DNA of 64,000 bases from Lunularia cruciata (Eukaryota; Streptophyta; Marchantiopsida; Lunulariales; Lunulariaceae): contig OX419759.1 in assembly GCA_948567375.1 (NCBI GenBank), positions 60,985,493 to 61,049,492 on the forward strand, written 5' to 3'. Shown in pieces: positions 44,452 to 55,528 of the stretch; the first letter of the stretch is position 1; each line of letters opens with the position of its first letter. Below the pieces are notes generated by a model. That model did not search any database. It had not been told where the DNA came from and saw only the letters and a list, made by a program, of their open reading frames with translations. A program made the position numbers and the translations under genes.

Positions 44452-45142
44452 TGTGAGCCGGCCTGTCTCTCATGCAGGATGAACCTCTAATGGTTATTAT
44501 AGTAGTGCACCATGGACTAAGAAGGCAAAGAACCCCAACTCCATCATACTCCTCTAAGGCTAACACTCCAAGACTCAAGACATTGCTCACTAGAGAACTC
44601 AATGAGAGAGAGATAGTTGTAAATGAAAGGATGATGAGTACCTCCTCACCCCTAGTTTATATACTTGTGAAATAGCTATGCACCAAAGCTACTATTTACC
44701 ATAGTAACTCAAGTAACTAGGCTAAAAGTCAAGTAAAGTCAAAAAGTATAAAGGAATATAAATCCACATGGGCATATTCCATTAAGCATGTGATCTTAAC
44801 TGGACCCAATTACTAAGTCAAGGATTCCTTCACATGCGCTATCCTTGGACTATAGAAGAATCCAAAACAAAAAGGCTTGCGGGCCTAAGAGTTCTCAACT
44901 CTTTCATCAAAGCCAAACACCTAGGAATAATATGAAGTCAACACACTAGAATCCAAAATAATGGTGCTAATCTTTTCCACTTCCTCTAAAGTAAGGTTCT
45001 CTCTATCTTAGCTATGAATAAATTTAGCTAATCATGATTAACATAGAACCATCCTTTATCTCTATATAAATAATATCTCCCAAGTATTTGTAATACTAAG
45101 CTAAATATCACAATACCACACACATGCAAAAATGGGTATTAT
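44452..45142 (-). repeat. 5' LTR of C1
   Basis: 691 bp. On the plus strand TGTGAGCCGGCC...AATGGGTATTAT; the terminal GTTACA has decayed. Promoter orientation is minus strand. Confidence 0.9.
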
Positions 45143-46660
45143 TGTCTCACCATGCCAACGTACTCCGGTCTGATCCTATTGGTTGGGACATGGGTTTCTA
45201 ATCAACCCATCTGCATCATGGTTCACCACTCCAGGTCAATGAACAATCATGAAATCATACTCTTGTAAAATCAAAGCCCATTGTACAAGCTTCCCTAAAG
45301 CTTGTTGGACTCCACCAACCACTTCAGCAGCTGATGATTAGTGATGAGAGTGAAGAGGTTACCAAATAGGTAACATCAGAAATGTGCTATTGCCCAAATT
45401 GCTACCAAGCACTCTCCTTCATATGAACTATACTATGCCTCCGTTGAAGTTTTGGAGCAACTAGCATAAGCAACCACAAACTCTTTCTCCTCATCATCAT
45501 GATGGGTGAGCATTGCTCCAAGCCCCAACATACTCCAATCAATATGAACTTGAAATGGTCATTGTCTAATTGGTCTTCTCAAAATAGGAGCAGATGTCAA
45601 CCTCTCCTTGAGCTCTACAAAGCTCACTCTTGCTCATCTCTCCAACACCACTCATGTGTAAGCTTGGTCAGCTTTGTCAAGGCCTTGGAAATGGCACTAA
45701 ATCCTCTAACATAGTGGCAATAGAAGTTTGCCAACCCAAGGAATGCTCACACTCTACTCACATCCATAGGCCAAGGAATACGTGCAAGAGCCTCTACCTT
45801 GGTTTGTTGAACACCAAGTCCTCCAGGGTAGATAGTGTGACCCCAATACTCAACCTACTCATGGAAGAACCTACACTTCCTAGGATGTAATTTGAGTCCA
45901 TGAGATCTAAACTCTCAAACACCTCCAACAATTGTCTCTCATGCTCTTCCACAATAGTGCTATAGACAAAAATGTCATCAATAGAGCACCAAGCAAAATC
46001 CAATCCAGCTAGGATCATATCCATGATCCTCTAGAACTTGATAGGAGCGTTCTTTAACCCAAATAGTAAGAACCTCCACTGATATAACACATCTTTACTA
46101 TGAGGATCAATACCCCAGAATGTTATCTTGGACTTGTCCTCCTCTCTAATCAGCAATTGATGATATCCTGCTCAAAGATCCAAAGTACTAAAGACCTTTG
46201 TATGCCCAATCGCATCAAAAATCTCCTTGTGTACGCATGGCATACCAATCAGCCTTGGTCTGTAGGTTGATAGGATGGTAATCTCTACCATCCGCTTATT
46301 TATGTAGTTGCCATGCATATCCTTCTTGGTTGTCATTACTATAGCTGATGCATACTCTCCATGTTAGATCTCCACCAAACCACCCTCAAAAAGGTCACTA
46401 CTCCGGCTTTGAATCAATGTCCTCTCCATATCACTATATTGATAATGACATTGGAAAATTGATGTATTGCTAGTCAACTCAATTGGTATACCAGGTCCCT
46501 TTAGAGCACCCAAATCCTTCATACTGAAGGCAAGACAACTCATGGAGCTCCTCAAGAACCTCTAAACCCTCCGTCTTTCCTCTCTTATAAGCTTGGGTTC
46601 AAGATCTGGCTCCTAAGTATCCTCTATAACTATAGTAAGAGTAGAAGATGTGTTGAATGG
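45143..46660 (-). pseudogene. pol: Reverse transcriptase and RNase H of element E
   Basis: Minus-strand RT: KVFSTLDLxAGYHQLLIREE (near 46190-46130), ITFWGIDPHSKDVLYQWRF, LLFGLKNAP (near 46050) and CSIDDIFVYS (45980-45950) with both catalytic Asp. RNase H and connection follow, with LGVQQTKVEALARI and VRAFLGLANFY (45800-45690), YSSYE-like and LITNHQLLKWLVES near 45320. C1 is inserted immediately after this domain. The RT differs clearly from those of A and B (Ile-Asp-Asp-Ile instead of Leu-Asp-Asp-Ile). Confidence 0.75.
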
Positions 46661-46850
46661 TTGCTACTCTAGCCCCTTGGGAGCAATAGTGTCATGCCCC
46701 CCACTACTAGAGATCCCAAACTTTGTGTGAAAAACTCCCTCTGATCTGGCTGCAAGCTCCATATGTCCTCTAGCTGCATCCCAAGTAGACCAAGGGTGTA
46801 ATCCAAGTAGACCACACTCACCTGGATGGACTCCAAGTAGACCACTCTCC

Positions 46851-48257
46851 CTAGTAGTCATTGGTTGCATCCCCACTCGGTCCATCACCCCCAACATGTG
46901 CCTGAATTGTCTTGATAGGCACAAGGCTCATAAGTATTAGAGTAGTGATGCCTATCAAGTGCATCCTACGTTGCTCTACCAAGCCAAGGCTCACAATCCA
47001 GGTCAAATAGTTCAGGTCCATAGCCTGATCTAACACTTGATGCCTAGATGCCTCTAACACTACTAGAACAAAGGTAAGACTGGTGCAAAAACCCATTGCT
47101 AACTCTCTCTCATCAGCGTTGGGCTTCACCAACTACTGTAATTGTGAATCCCAAACCAATCCAAGTCCTCCCTCTCAAAAAGCATGAGAGTTTGGGAAAC
47201 TCATGAGTGTGGGAAATGCGGCTCTAGACTATCCAACTAGGTTCACCACTACCATAGGTGACCTATCAGCCCTGACCCTTGTCTAAGACTAACACCTAAC
47301 GTCCAATTGGTCATCAACAAGGATGTGGTCAAGTCATTGAATCCCATCATAAGCATGTTGTAAAACCTCTTTGTGTAAGAGGTTTGCCCACCAAAGACAA
47401 AGATGATGAGCCCATGATCCTACTTTGGCTGCATCCAAGAATACAATAGCTCCCATCCAAGAATGGACCTAATGTGTACTTGCCACCACCCGGGTACAAG
47501 AATCACCCATCAAAGGAACATTCTCCAAAATGTAAGCTAGAGAAACATACTAATGAACTTAGAGATGTCATAGTATCCATAACATTTCTCAAAACACACT
47601 AGAATGAGGATCTTGAAGACCCAAAACTTGGCCAACATGTGTATGTCCCTCACATGGCCATCCAGACATCACCAAGTGAAGAGGCCCATGTCTCTCTATA
47701 TCATGCACCCTCAGTAAGGAAAAGTTTACTAATAGGACCTTCTAGTAACCTTTGATTGCTAACATTGGTAATAACTTAAGATATTGGTAGGCCAAGAGTG
47801 CCATATGATGTAGAGAGACTTGCCTAGTAGTCTCATCTCTCTACACATACAAGTACCTCTGTCCTCGTATACCTGCTTGTAATACCGCAACTAGTCTAAT
47901 GCTAATCCCACCAAACAACTCTAATAGACATACTCTCTCTATTGGATACTACCAAGCAATGAGTGTGGTATCCCAAGGTGTCAAAGTAATTGACTCTAGA
48001 GGCTCATCCTCACACTCATCTCCTGATGGTATGAAGGCTCCACTCCAAGCCTGTTGCACCAACTGATCTGCATGTTATTGCAATGCTTCCTCTGAAATCC
48101 ACAATGGAATATCTAAGGTGGATGGAACAATCCCACTTGTACTCCAAATCCAAGTGATCTCCTTTGGTACTAGAGTATCCTTTGCATGGGGGCTCTCCTC
48201 CAACAAGTCACCAGGCCAAGTAGCTACACCACTAAAAGCTGAAATTGATGTTGCCAT
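46851..48257 (-). pseudogene. Dnmt3-like cytosine-5 DNA methyltransferase domain in Pol of element E
   Basis: One minus-strand frame from 48257 to 46851, with about nine stops, carries C5-methyltransferase motifs in the right order and spacing. Motif I (SAM binding): LELFGGISIRLVAVLQAGI at 47921-47865. Motif II region: RYLYV then RDE. Motif IV: GPLHLVMSGWPCEGH with the catalytic Pro-Cys at 47652-47657. Motif VI: ILENVP with Glu-Asn-Val at 47517-47525. Then FLDAAKVGSWAHHLCLWWAN, motif VIII (47420-47382); its expected Arg residues read His and Cys, as C-to-T decay of CGT codons would give. Motif X-like: SRHQVLDQAMDLNYLTWIV (47048-46992). Spacing fits the Dnmt3/DRM class. The enzyme would methylate cytosines, perhaps on the element's own DNA. 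It lies between protease and RT in the same orientation, hence part of Pol. Confidence 0.75.
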
Positions 48258-48700
48258 GGTCTTGGACTATAGTGAGCCAAGACTGCCACTACTGAAACGT
48301 ATTGGTAGGCAACATACTCGTCCCTCACTAGACTGAAAACCTAGTCTATAGGAGTTTATCTCCTCCCAATAGTCAATGTTGAAACCCATGGGGTATAACA
48401 CTGCTCCCCCAACTAGCACATCATATGAAACTCAGCTATTGTCATAATAGCTTGAGCTCTCACCACCAAGCTATCAGTCGGATGATGGAGCTGAAGCTGA
48501 ACAACTAGCTCTCCACGTGTGATGTATTATGTTGAACCACCACCTAGAGATGTCTGGATTTGAAATGGACATTTCTCCACATTGGTCTTTTGTAACTCCA
48601 AACCGACTACTGCAGCCTTCTCCAACATAAGGGGCTACTCACTAGAGTCTAACAAGACTCTGTGTGGTGTATAGAACTTCCTTAAAAGTCACACCAAACA
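48258..48700 (-). pseudogene. pol: Aspartic protease of element E
   Basis: Minus strand from 48658: VLLDSSE, stop, then PLMLEKAAVVGLELQ, CPFQIQTSLGGGST and ITRGELVVQLQ. Asp-Ser at 48649-48644 is the catalytic pair; the following Gly is Ser. Pattern and position, before the methyltransferase, fit a retropepsin. Confidence 0.65.
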
Positions 48701-50932
48701 AAAAATCCCCCTTTGGTTATCCAATAGGACAACACTACTTATGAACCGCGCTCTCTCAAAGGCCAATCTAGCTAGCAACTCTTCTAGTCTAGCCGTTGCT
48801 GCTTGCCATAAACCATTGGTCATTGAACGGATCGCATGCTCCTCAACCAAGTCAGCTCCACAATCAACCACCTTTGCTCTAGTAGTAGGAACCGCATCAT
48901 CCCTACTCTCATAGAGCATTGCAGCCAACCGGAACAATGGGGTTGGATCAACTCCCAATGTAAACATGTCACTAGTTGAAAACAAAGGGCACTGCATATT
49001 CAGCTAAGCCGCCCCCAACATCATGCTAGACTCAGTTTATGTAGTAGCAGGTGGCTAACTAGCATGTAGTCTATCATGAACTCCATCACCACCTACCATT
49101 GGGATGCCTAGGAGCCATGGATGTCATCTACAATTCCTCAAATAGCATGAAAGACTAGAGAAATCTAACCTATCTTCCAACCTCTCCTCTCTGTGGGTCC
49201 AACTCCATTAATGCTCCTCTAGGCTTTGGAGCATGTATTGCACTCCTAGTCACTACTATAGATGCATCCACCTGTGCTGCTCCGCACATGAAGTCCAATG
49301 CATCTCTATCACCAGCATATGAGGTAGAAGCTTTAGCACTCAAATCTAATCTCCTTTGAGCAATAGCCATACTAGCCAATCTTTGCTCCATCTGCTCAAT
49401 CTGAGTAGCCATAGTTGTATCAAAAGTAAGTGTAGGTACTCCACCCCTACTAGGTGTAGATCCTTTACCACCACCTCTACCACCTCATCTTCCATGACCT
49501 AGAGCTCTTCTACCACCTGCCATAGCAGCCCTACCACTACGTAACTCCGGGTGTAGGTCAAACATCAATCACTAGAGTGACCATATTTGTGACAATGCTC
49601 ACATTGTCTCTATGTTGATTGTGGTGTACCATAAGTATTAGGTCCACTGCCCTAAGTACACTCTCTCTTATGGTGAGGTCCACCACAAGTCCAACAAGCA
49701 ACACCACCACTCATTGGCTATTGTTGACCTAAAAATGAAGGTAAGGGTTTTGCTCCACTTGCTCCATAGGATCTAGGCTATCCACCCTATCTTGGAAAAC
49801 CAACTAGGCATGGTGCACTCTACTGCACTCTAGAAGAAGTAATAGTTGTGGATGAGATCTTCCTACCAAATCTAGATGTCACCACCCTCTCCTCCACCAT
49901 GTTGAGCTCAATAAGCTCAACCAAACCAAAGACCATTGCCAAAGTAGGCAAAGTAGCCTATAACAATGTAGGATCACAAACTCTATGTTGCAACTCCTTG
50001 TCCAGTATCCCAGACCAAAATTGGACTGCCTAGGCTCCAGTAACTCCTTGAGTGAAACTAATCAATCATCTCATGCGAGTGTATGCCTCACATAGGCTTT
50101 CCAAATTTTTGTTGGAACTCTTGCAAGCTCCTCAACTTGTCAGTCCGCACTCCTTGGTAGTTTTGACTCAAACTTTGGAAGAACTCCACCATTGGGTTAA
50201 ACCCCGGTACCCCAACACCTCCTATAGTGGTACTTCCACTTGTGGTAGCACTATCTCTAGCTAGTGCACCACCACTAGCTCCACCAACACTACTTGAGCT
50301 AGAACTTGTAGGTATAGCCAATCTACTCCTTGCAACCAAGCTTGAAGTGATGGAGACATAGCTCAAAGATCAATATTGTCTCCATAACTCTCTTCCAAAT
50401 GAGCTCTCCTAAACTCATGGTAGTCATCCATCAATGGACCTTCCAAATACTGAAACAACCCCTTCCATATCATGAAAGGTATAAACAAAGTCAGGTTTTG
50501 CATCTATTGCAAATCACACCAACTATCAAACTCTTGGATGAAGTCATCCAACTCAATAGTACCCACTATACTAGAGTAATGCCTAGGGCCTTTGGAGGCC
50601 TCATAAATCTTGTCCATGTCCCATAACAATGGTGCGGACATGCAAAGTGCACTCTCAACTAAATCATCTCTTATGTCAAACTCCAACTTAGAGTCAATTT
50701 CCTCCCTCATTAGGACTTGAGATATAGGTTGATATTGAGTGCCACTCCAAGTAAACCCACTACATACTACAATGCTAACTCCTCTGGAATCCCCAAAGAA
50801 CTCCGTTGTGACAAAGTAACCGCAACTGCAAGTGCAAACCGGAACTACAAATTGCAACTGCAAGTACCCTACCAAGTGCCAACACCACCAAGTTCCAACA
50901 CCAACTGAGCACCACCAAGTGTCAATACCCAT
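48701..50932 (-). pseudogene. gag: Gag of element E
   Basis: Minus strand. N-terminal frame 50932-50504 ends with YSSIVGTIELDDFIQEFDSW. Next is 50366-50088, with a Ser/Gly-rich linker and then NPMVEFFQSLSQNYQG and LRSLQEFQQKFGKPM, a capsid-like domain. A zinc knuckle CEHCHKYGHSSD-stop-C is at 49605-49565 (the stop replaces the residue before the last Cys) and a second, CWTCGGPHHKREC, at 49710-49670. A coiled-coil frame MATQIEQMEQRLASM follows at 49412-49170. The region 49000-48700 is readable but unassigned. Stops throughout. Confidence 0.65.
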
Positions 50933-51280
50933 GGAACACCACCCACTAATGTAACTTTAATTGAGATAACTACACTAGGGGAAAAAGCAACCTATAACCT
51001 ACCATCACAACACACACACTCTCACGATCTACAGGTCATCACTTCTTGCCTCACCGGAGAGAAACAAAGGTAATCTGATTGGTCATCACTCTAGTCTCAC
51101 TACCAAGAGCACACTAGAGCATCAATACTCAAAAGTTAGGGCACCTCACACAAACATGGTGCACAAACAGGAAGTAGAGAATGGAAGAGGTCCAATCACA
51201 AGAAATCTAAAAAAAAACCTCCCATCTCATAAAGCAACACTAGACTTACTCTACCACCATTTGGCATTTGACATAAGAGA
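50933..51280 (-). other. Probable 5' leader of E; junction with G
   Basis: About 350 bp without coding potential between the Gag start of E and the end of G RNase H coding. No LTR or PBS found, so E lost its 5' LTR and G its integrase and 3' LTR at a deletion junction near 51280. Confidence 0.45.
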
Positions 51281-51289
51281 AGTTTGTAT

Positions 51290-53000
51290 TTATGTCCTAA
51301 GTAGACCATCTGCTCCTTGGTGAAAAAGAATATCCTCCACCATTGTGTAAGGTCTAGATCTTGCTACAAGGGCCTTCCTCTCCCTAGCATGCATCCCTTT
51401 TGGATAGTTACCTCTTGTCACAAAATCCACAATCCCTTTGTACTCCATTGGAACCTCTTGAGTGACTGAGATTGTCATGAGCTCCTCATCCAAGAAGGAA
51501 TCATCCACTAGCTCATCTCCATCATGATCATAGTCCTTAGATAATAAATCAACATTTGCATATTTCTTTCTTGGTCTATCCTCAATGGTGTAGTCATACT
51601 CAGACAAGAGTATCATCCACCTTGCTAGTCTCCCTTCAACATTAGGCTTGTTGAAGATGTACTTCAAAGCCTTGTGATCCATGACAATGGTGGCTTTCCC
51701 TCCAATCAAGTAGTGTCTAAACTTCTTGAGACCAAAGATCATTGCCAACCCTTCTCTCTCCGTGACAGAGTAGTTCTTTTTTGTTAAAACCATCTGCCTA
51801 CTAGCATAAGCTATTAGATGATCATGCCCATCTTGGTCTAATGACTAAGAGTGCATCCTATAGCTACATTAGAAGCATAAGTGTAGAGGATGAAAGGCTT
51901 ACTCCAATCAGGTTTAGCAAGAATTGAAGCTACAACAAGGGATTGCTTGAGCTCCTCAAAAGCTTTGAGAGCCTCTTTGTCCTCCAAAATCACCATCTAA
52001 TCTACACCCTTCTTCATGTAGATGGTCAATGCATAAGCCTTGTTGGAAAATGAGAAGATGAACCTCCTATAGTATCCAACCATCCCCAAGAATTGGTGTA
52101 ACTTTGTCAAGCTTGAAGGGAATGGAAGGTCTGAGATTTTCCTCACCTTCTCAAGATCAACTACTATTCCATCCTTGGAGATGATGTGTCCTAAAATTAG
52201 ACCTTCTTCACATCCAAAAATGCACTTCTCTGGGTTGAGTGATACATTTGCCTCATCCAAGCATTGCAAGACCTTGATTAGATGCTCAAAGTGCTCCTCC
52301 TTGCTCCCATAGACACAAAAGTCATCAATGAAGTCTCTCATAAATTTCCCAATGAAAGGTTCAAATACCTTATTCATGAACCGTTGGAATGTGGTTGGAG
52401 CATTACAAAGTCCAAAAGGCATGACCTTGAAAGCATAAGTTCTCCAAGGTGTGGTGAATGTGGTGAGTTGTTGATGCTTTGGTGCAATCTTGATTTGGTT
52501 ATATCCACTATAACCATCTCCAAAACTGTACCTCTCATGACTTGCAAACTCCTCCAAGATCTCATCAATGAATGGCAATGGGTAGTAGTCCTTCTGGTAA
52601 CAACATTGAGCTTCTTGTAATCCACACATACCCAAAGCTTGTTATTCTTTTTCTTCACAATGACAATTGGAGACACCCATTTTGAATTCTCTACCTCAAA
52701 GATAAATCCGGCCTCCTTGAGCTTATCAATCTCCTCCTTCACAACCAAAGATATTGGTGGGCTAATGCAATGTTGCTTTTGGTGGATTGGTCTTGCATAT
52801 GAATCCACCTCTATCTTGTGCTCCTCCAAGGTGACTTCCTTCAAATCCTTGTATTTGAAAGCAAACACATGGATGAACTTGTGGAAAATCTCCTCAAATC
52901 TCACCTTCTCCCCCTTTGTAACATTTGGGCCATACTTGAGGGTAGCTAACCTTCTCCCTACCTCCTCAAGTGTCAATGGTGATTTATATGGGTCCTTCAA
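51290..53000 (-). pseudogene. pol: Reverse transcriptase and RNase H of G
   Basis: Three overlapping minus-strand frames. The RT N-terminal part (53000-52560) has EEIDKLKEAGFIFEV, WVSPIVIVKKKN and VCVDYKKLN. After a frameshift, 52635-51997 has PLPFIDEILEEFASHERYSF, GYSGYNQIKIAPKHQ, VMPFGLCNAPTTFQ and the catalytic DFIDDFCVYG. RNase H (51793-51290) has NYSVTEREGLAMIFGLKKF, VMDHKALKYIF and RLARWMILLSEYDYTIE. The FIDDF and GYSGYNQ motifs are typical of Athila/Tat-like rather than chromovirus RTs. Integrase is missing. Confidence 0.85.
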
Positions 53001-53009
53001 AACCTCTTG

Positions 53010-53839
53010 CTAAGGTGCAAAATCCATAGCACACAAGGAATACATATCTGAAGCCAATTCAGATTCATCCTCTTCCATGGAAGTCTCCTCCTCCATTCTT
53101 GTGTCCACACTTGAAGCTCCTTCTTCAAAATCTGATTCCCAATAATCAAAAGATGATGTATCTGAATGTGAAGTGTTGGTGGTGTTAGTCACAAGAACTG
53201 TAACTCTATGGTTTGATGGCCCAATCCTCAAGTACCCTTTGTGTCATCTATCAATTGTATGTGCTGCTCTCAACCATGGCCTCCCAAGAAGTAAGTCATA
53301 ATTTGAATCCTTCAAGACTTGGAAAGTCATGAGATAACTGAAACTACCACTTTATCCATCACCCCTACTGGTCAAACTTGTTGCTTGTTTGCCATGCTCA
53401 CCACAAATGTTGAAGGTCTTGAGGGTATCATACCCAACTTCTTCATCAGACTTTTTGACATGGCATTCATTGTTAATTCTCTATTAACAAGTGCATCCTT
53501 GATGTTGTGACCATTCACTCTCACATCAATCTTGGAGGCATATTCACAAGCCTCCCATGGTGCTGGCTTGGCATCCACCACCCCCATTGATACTGGAGCT
53601 TTTTCCTTCTTCTTCCTCTTGCTCCTTGTAGAATTAAAACCACCTCTAAGCTCCTTTCTCAAGGTAAGGTTCAAAGCAATCAATTGGCCCACTGTGATGT
53701 TAGCCTTGTGATTACCAACATCCTCCAACACATTATAGTTCCATTGTTGCTTTGAAATCAAGAAATCCTCCATTCTCAACTTCTTCTTTGGAGTCTTTGT
53801 TGTTGATGGTGTTGATGTGCAAGTGCTTCTAGTAGACAT
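53010..53839 (-). pseudogene. pol: Protease region of G
   Basis: 53839-53372 reads NYNVLEDVGNHKANITVGQL, then VNGHNIKDALVNRELTMNAMS: the protease active site with the catalytic Asp changed to Asn. It continues through a stop-containing part to an acidic spacer at 53231-53010 (MEEETSMEEDESELASD) before RT. Confidence 0.7.
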
Positions 53840-54834
53840 AGGAGTATCCTTGCTTGGAGTAATCCTTGAGAAGAGTGAACATCCTCTACAAAACGAGCTC
53901 TCTTCTTCTCTTGTGCCAAAAGCTCCAGATTAAGACCCTTGGAGTTTGAGCACTCTCCCTTCTCATACTTGCTCTCAACCACATCTATGGATGTTATCTC
54001 CTTACCTTTGTTTGGATTAGGAGCCATTTGAGTTTCACTACCTTCCTCTTTCCCTCTATTGGCTCCCTCATAACCCCTTCTTCTATGGTAAGTGGAATTT
54101 AGGCAATTCCTTTGGATATGGCCTCTTCCTCCACAACCAAAACAATTTTTATCATTGAAATTTTTGGCTGGTTGGCCTCCTCTATATGGATATTTTCCAT
54201 AACTCCTAGGCTATCTCCCTACATTCTGATCCACCTCTCTCTTTTCCCAAGTTGCACCACATTGATCTTGAGATCTACAAGTTGTTTTATGATGGTTTGA
54301 AGTGAATCCTTTGGTAGAGGTGCAAGAACTAGAGCAACTACTACTTGTGGTGCAACCCTTTCCACCAAAGTATCAGAAGTTCCACCATACTTGTAGCCTT
54401 GAGGAGGATGCACAACCTCCTTCACCACCAAATCACTCTCATCCCCTTCCAAACTCTCCTCCATGCAAATTGCAATCTTGATAACTTCAACCTTGGAAGA
54501 AGGTTTCTCTTATCTCACCTTGCTTCTAATTTGTGGTCTCAACCCTCCCACAAAATTCTTGGTGAGCATGGCCCCTATGCCAATCATAGTAGTCTCCACA
54601 TCATCCCCACCCTTCCTCAACACTATGCAAAATCTAGACTCTAACTTTTCCATTCTTTCCACATAGACTTTCACTTTCTCTCCATTTCCTTGTTTGAGAA
54701 AGGTAACCTCACTCATCAATCTTTCATAACTCTCATTTGGAAGAAAGTTCTCAATGAGTGTTGGAGTCAAACTCTCCCAAGACTCTTCTTCTCAATCTCT
54801 CTCTCTCTTTTGGTATTCTGACTCATACCATGTA
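53840..54834 (-). pseudogene. gag: Gag C-terminal half of G
   Basis: 54770-54510 gives SYERLMSEVTFLKQGNGEKV, VYVERMEKLES and LTKNFVGGLRPQIRSKVR, the second half of a retrotransposon Gag domain. 54464-54219 is a linker. A perfect zinc knuckle, CFGCGGRGHIQRNC, lies at about 54150-54109, followed by a basic tail (54027-53776). The N-terminal part of Gag is cut off by B3. Confidence 0.8.
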
Positions 54835-55257
54835 TGTAACAATATGGAGTTTAGTGACAAAGTTAGTCGGGCTTACGAAGTAGAGAATAAGACAAAATAG
54901 CCTAGAATATTCTAGAAGCATCTAAGAAACTTCTTAGGAAGCTTCCCAACTAGTTAACTTGCACCCTATGTAGGTAGCTTCTAGCAGGAAGCTTCTAGAA
55001 GCTTTTAACTAGCTTAGCTTGTACGCCAAGTAGACGGCTTCTAGAAGGAAGCTTCTTGAGAAGCTTCCTAGTTAACTTGGCTTGCACTCCAAGAAAGCGG
55101 CTCAAGGAAGCTTCTTGAGAAGCTTCAAGGATCTTGTACGCTACCTATAAATACTAAGGCTGAAGCTCATGCTAGGCATTCGGAGTTTTCACTCATTCAA
55201 GTGTCCCAATGTGAATTTCCATTCTCCTATTTCTCTCCTCGGTTTCGGTCTTTTACG
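54835..55257 (+). repeat. 5' LTR of B3
   Basis: 423 bp. U3 has a perfect heat-shock core at 54905-54917 and a GAAGCTTCTAGAAGCTT array near 54979. Promoter CTATAAATACTAAG near 55144. The last base is G instead of A. About 10 bp shorter than the 3' LTR because it has one fewer GAAGCTTCTA unit. Confidence 0.93.
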
Positions 55258-55258
55258 T

Positions 55259-55270
55259 TGGTATCAGAGC
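55259..55270 (+). other. Primer binding site of B3, initiator Met tRNA
   Basis: TGGTATCAGAGC, intact, one base after the LTR. Confidence 0.95.
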
Positions 55271-55279
55271 AGGAATGGG

Positions 55280-55495
55280 ATGGATGGAATTTATGGACCA
55301 CCAAATCCACTTCCACCAAACCATTGGGACTTTCATGTCCAGATATTACCAAAACATCGTTTCACACAATTCATCACCTTGCGCTTTGGGTAGGATTTTC
55401 TACACATGATCATCGTGTCAGAGGAACCTTTGATACTTCCAGTTGTAACTTATGGAGAACGGTGGACATGTTGTATCTATGTTTTAATCAACTAG
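55280..55495 (+). pseudogene. Pre-Gag small ORF of B3 (one stop)
   Basis: Starts MDGIYGPPNPLPPNHWDF ten bases after the PBS, then ITLRFG, a TAG (CAG in the ancestor, as B2 shows), DFLHMIIVSEEPLILPVV, and ends at TAG after VLIN. 71 codons. It corresponds to the two pre-Gag ORFs of family A in length, position, start context (GGGATGGATG) and the FG...SEEP...PVV pattern. Gag starts 33 bases downstream in another frame. Function unknown. Confidence 0.6.
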
Positions 55496-55528
55496 ATAAA
55501 TTGAGTGCAGAAGAATAGAGTAGTAGCA

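Larger units (their letters stand above)
38334..45142 (-). mobile_element. Element C1 (gypsy, Glu-tRNA primed), interrupted by D
   Basis: LTRs 38334-39040 (3') and 44452-45142 (5'), minus strand. Flanks TATCT (38329-38333) and TGTCT (45143-45147) differ by one transition. Only an integrase C-terminus (39041-39390) and a Gag segment (about 43070-44420) remain; protease, RT and RNase H are missing, probably lost with the 3' half of the D insertion. It sits in E between RNase H and integrase. Confidence 0.8.
35905..51280 (-). mobile_element. Element E: gypsy retroelement with methyltransferase and PHD finger, interrupted by C1
   Basis: Minus-strand order: leader (about 51280-50933), Gag (50932-49100), protease (48660-48350), cytosine methyltransferase domain (47945-46990), RT and RNase H (46660-45143), [C1 insertion], integrase (38333-37100), PHD finger (36889-36735), PPT, 3' LTR (36579-35905). 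The 5' LTR is missing; the element is truncated where it meets G. Without C1 about 8.5 kb remain. Stops are frequent, but long stretches keep one frame. Confidence 0.75.
51281..54834 (-). mobile_element. Element G: internal part of a non-chromovirus gypsy element
   Basis: Minus-strand Gag C-terminal half, protease, RT and RNase H of an Athila/Tat-like element. It is bounded by B3 on the right and E on the left. No LTR is attached. It might be the body of C2, whose 5' LTR and PBS lie just beyond B3 in the same orientation, but about 0.7 kb or more of Gag would be missing and the C1 zinc knuckle differs, so this is open. Confidence 0.7.

Noticed and set aside
46851-48257. Methyltransferase as a captured host pseudogene unrelated to E
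   Set aside because: It is on the same strand, between protease and RT, with no LTR, poly-A or target duplication of its own. A later insertion cannot be fully excluded without other E copies.
52282-52620. Plus-strand 112-codon frame over G
   Set aside because: Antisense to the RT catalytic region of G, whose motifs are clear on the minus strand.
51281-54834. G as the internal region of C2
   Set aside because: Attractive by position and strand, but the zinc knuckle differs from that of C1 and the Gag N-terminus is missing on both sides of B3; left unresolved.
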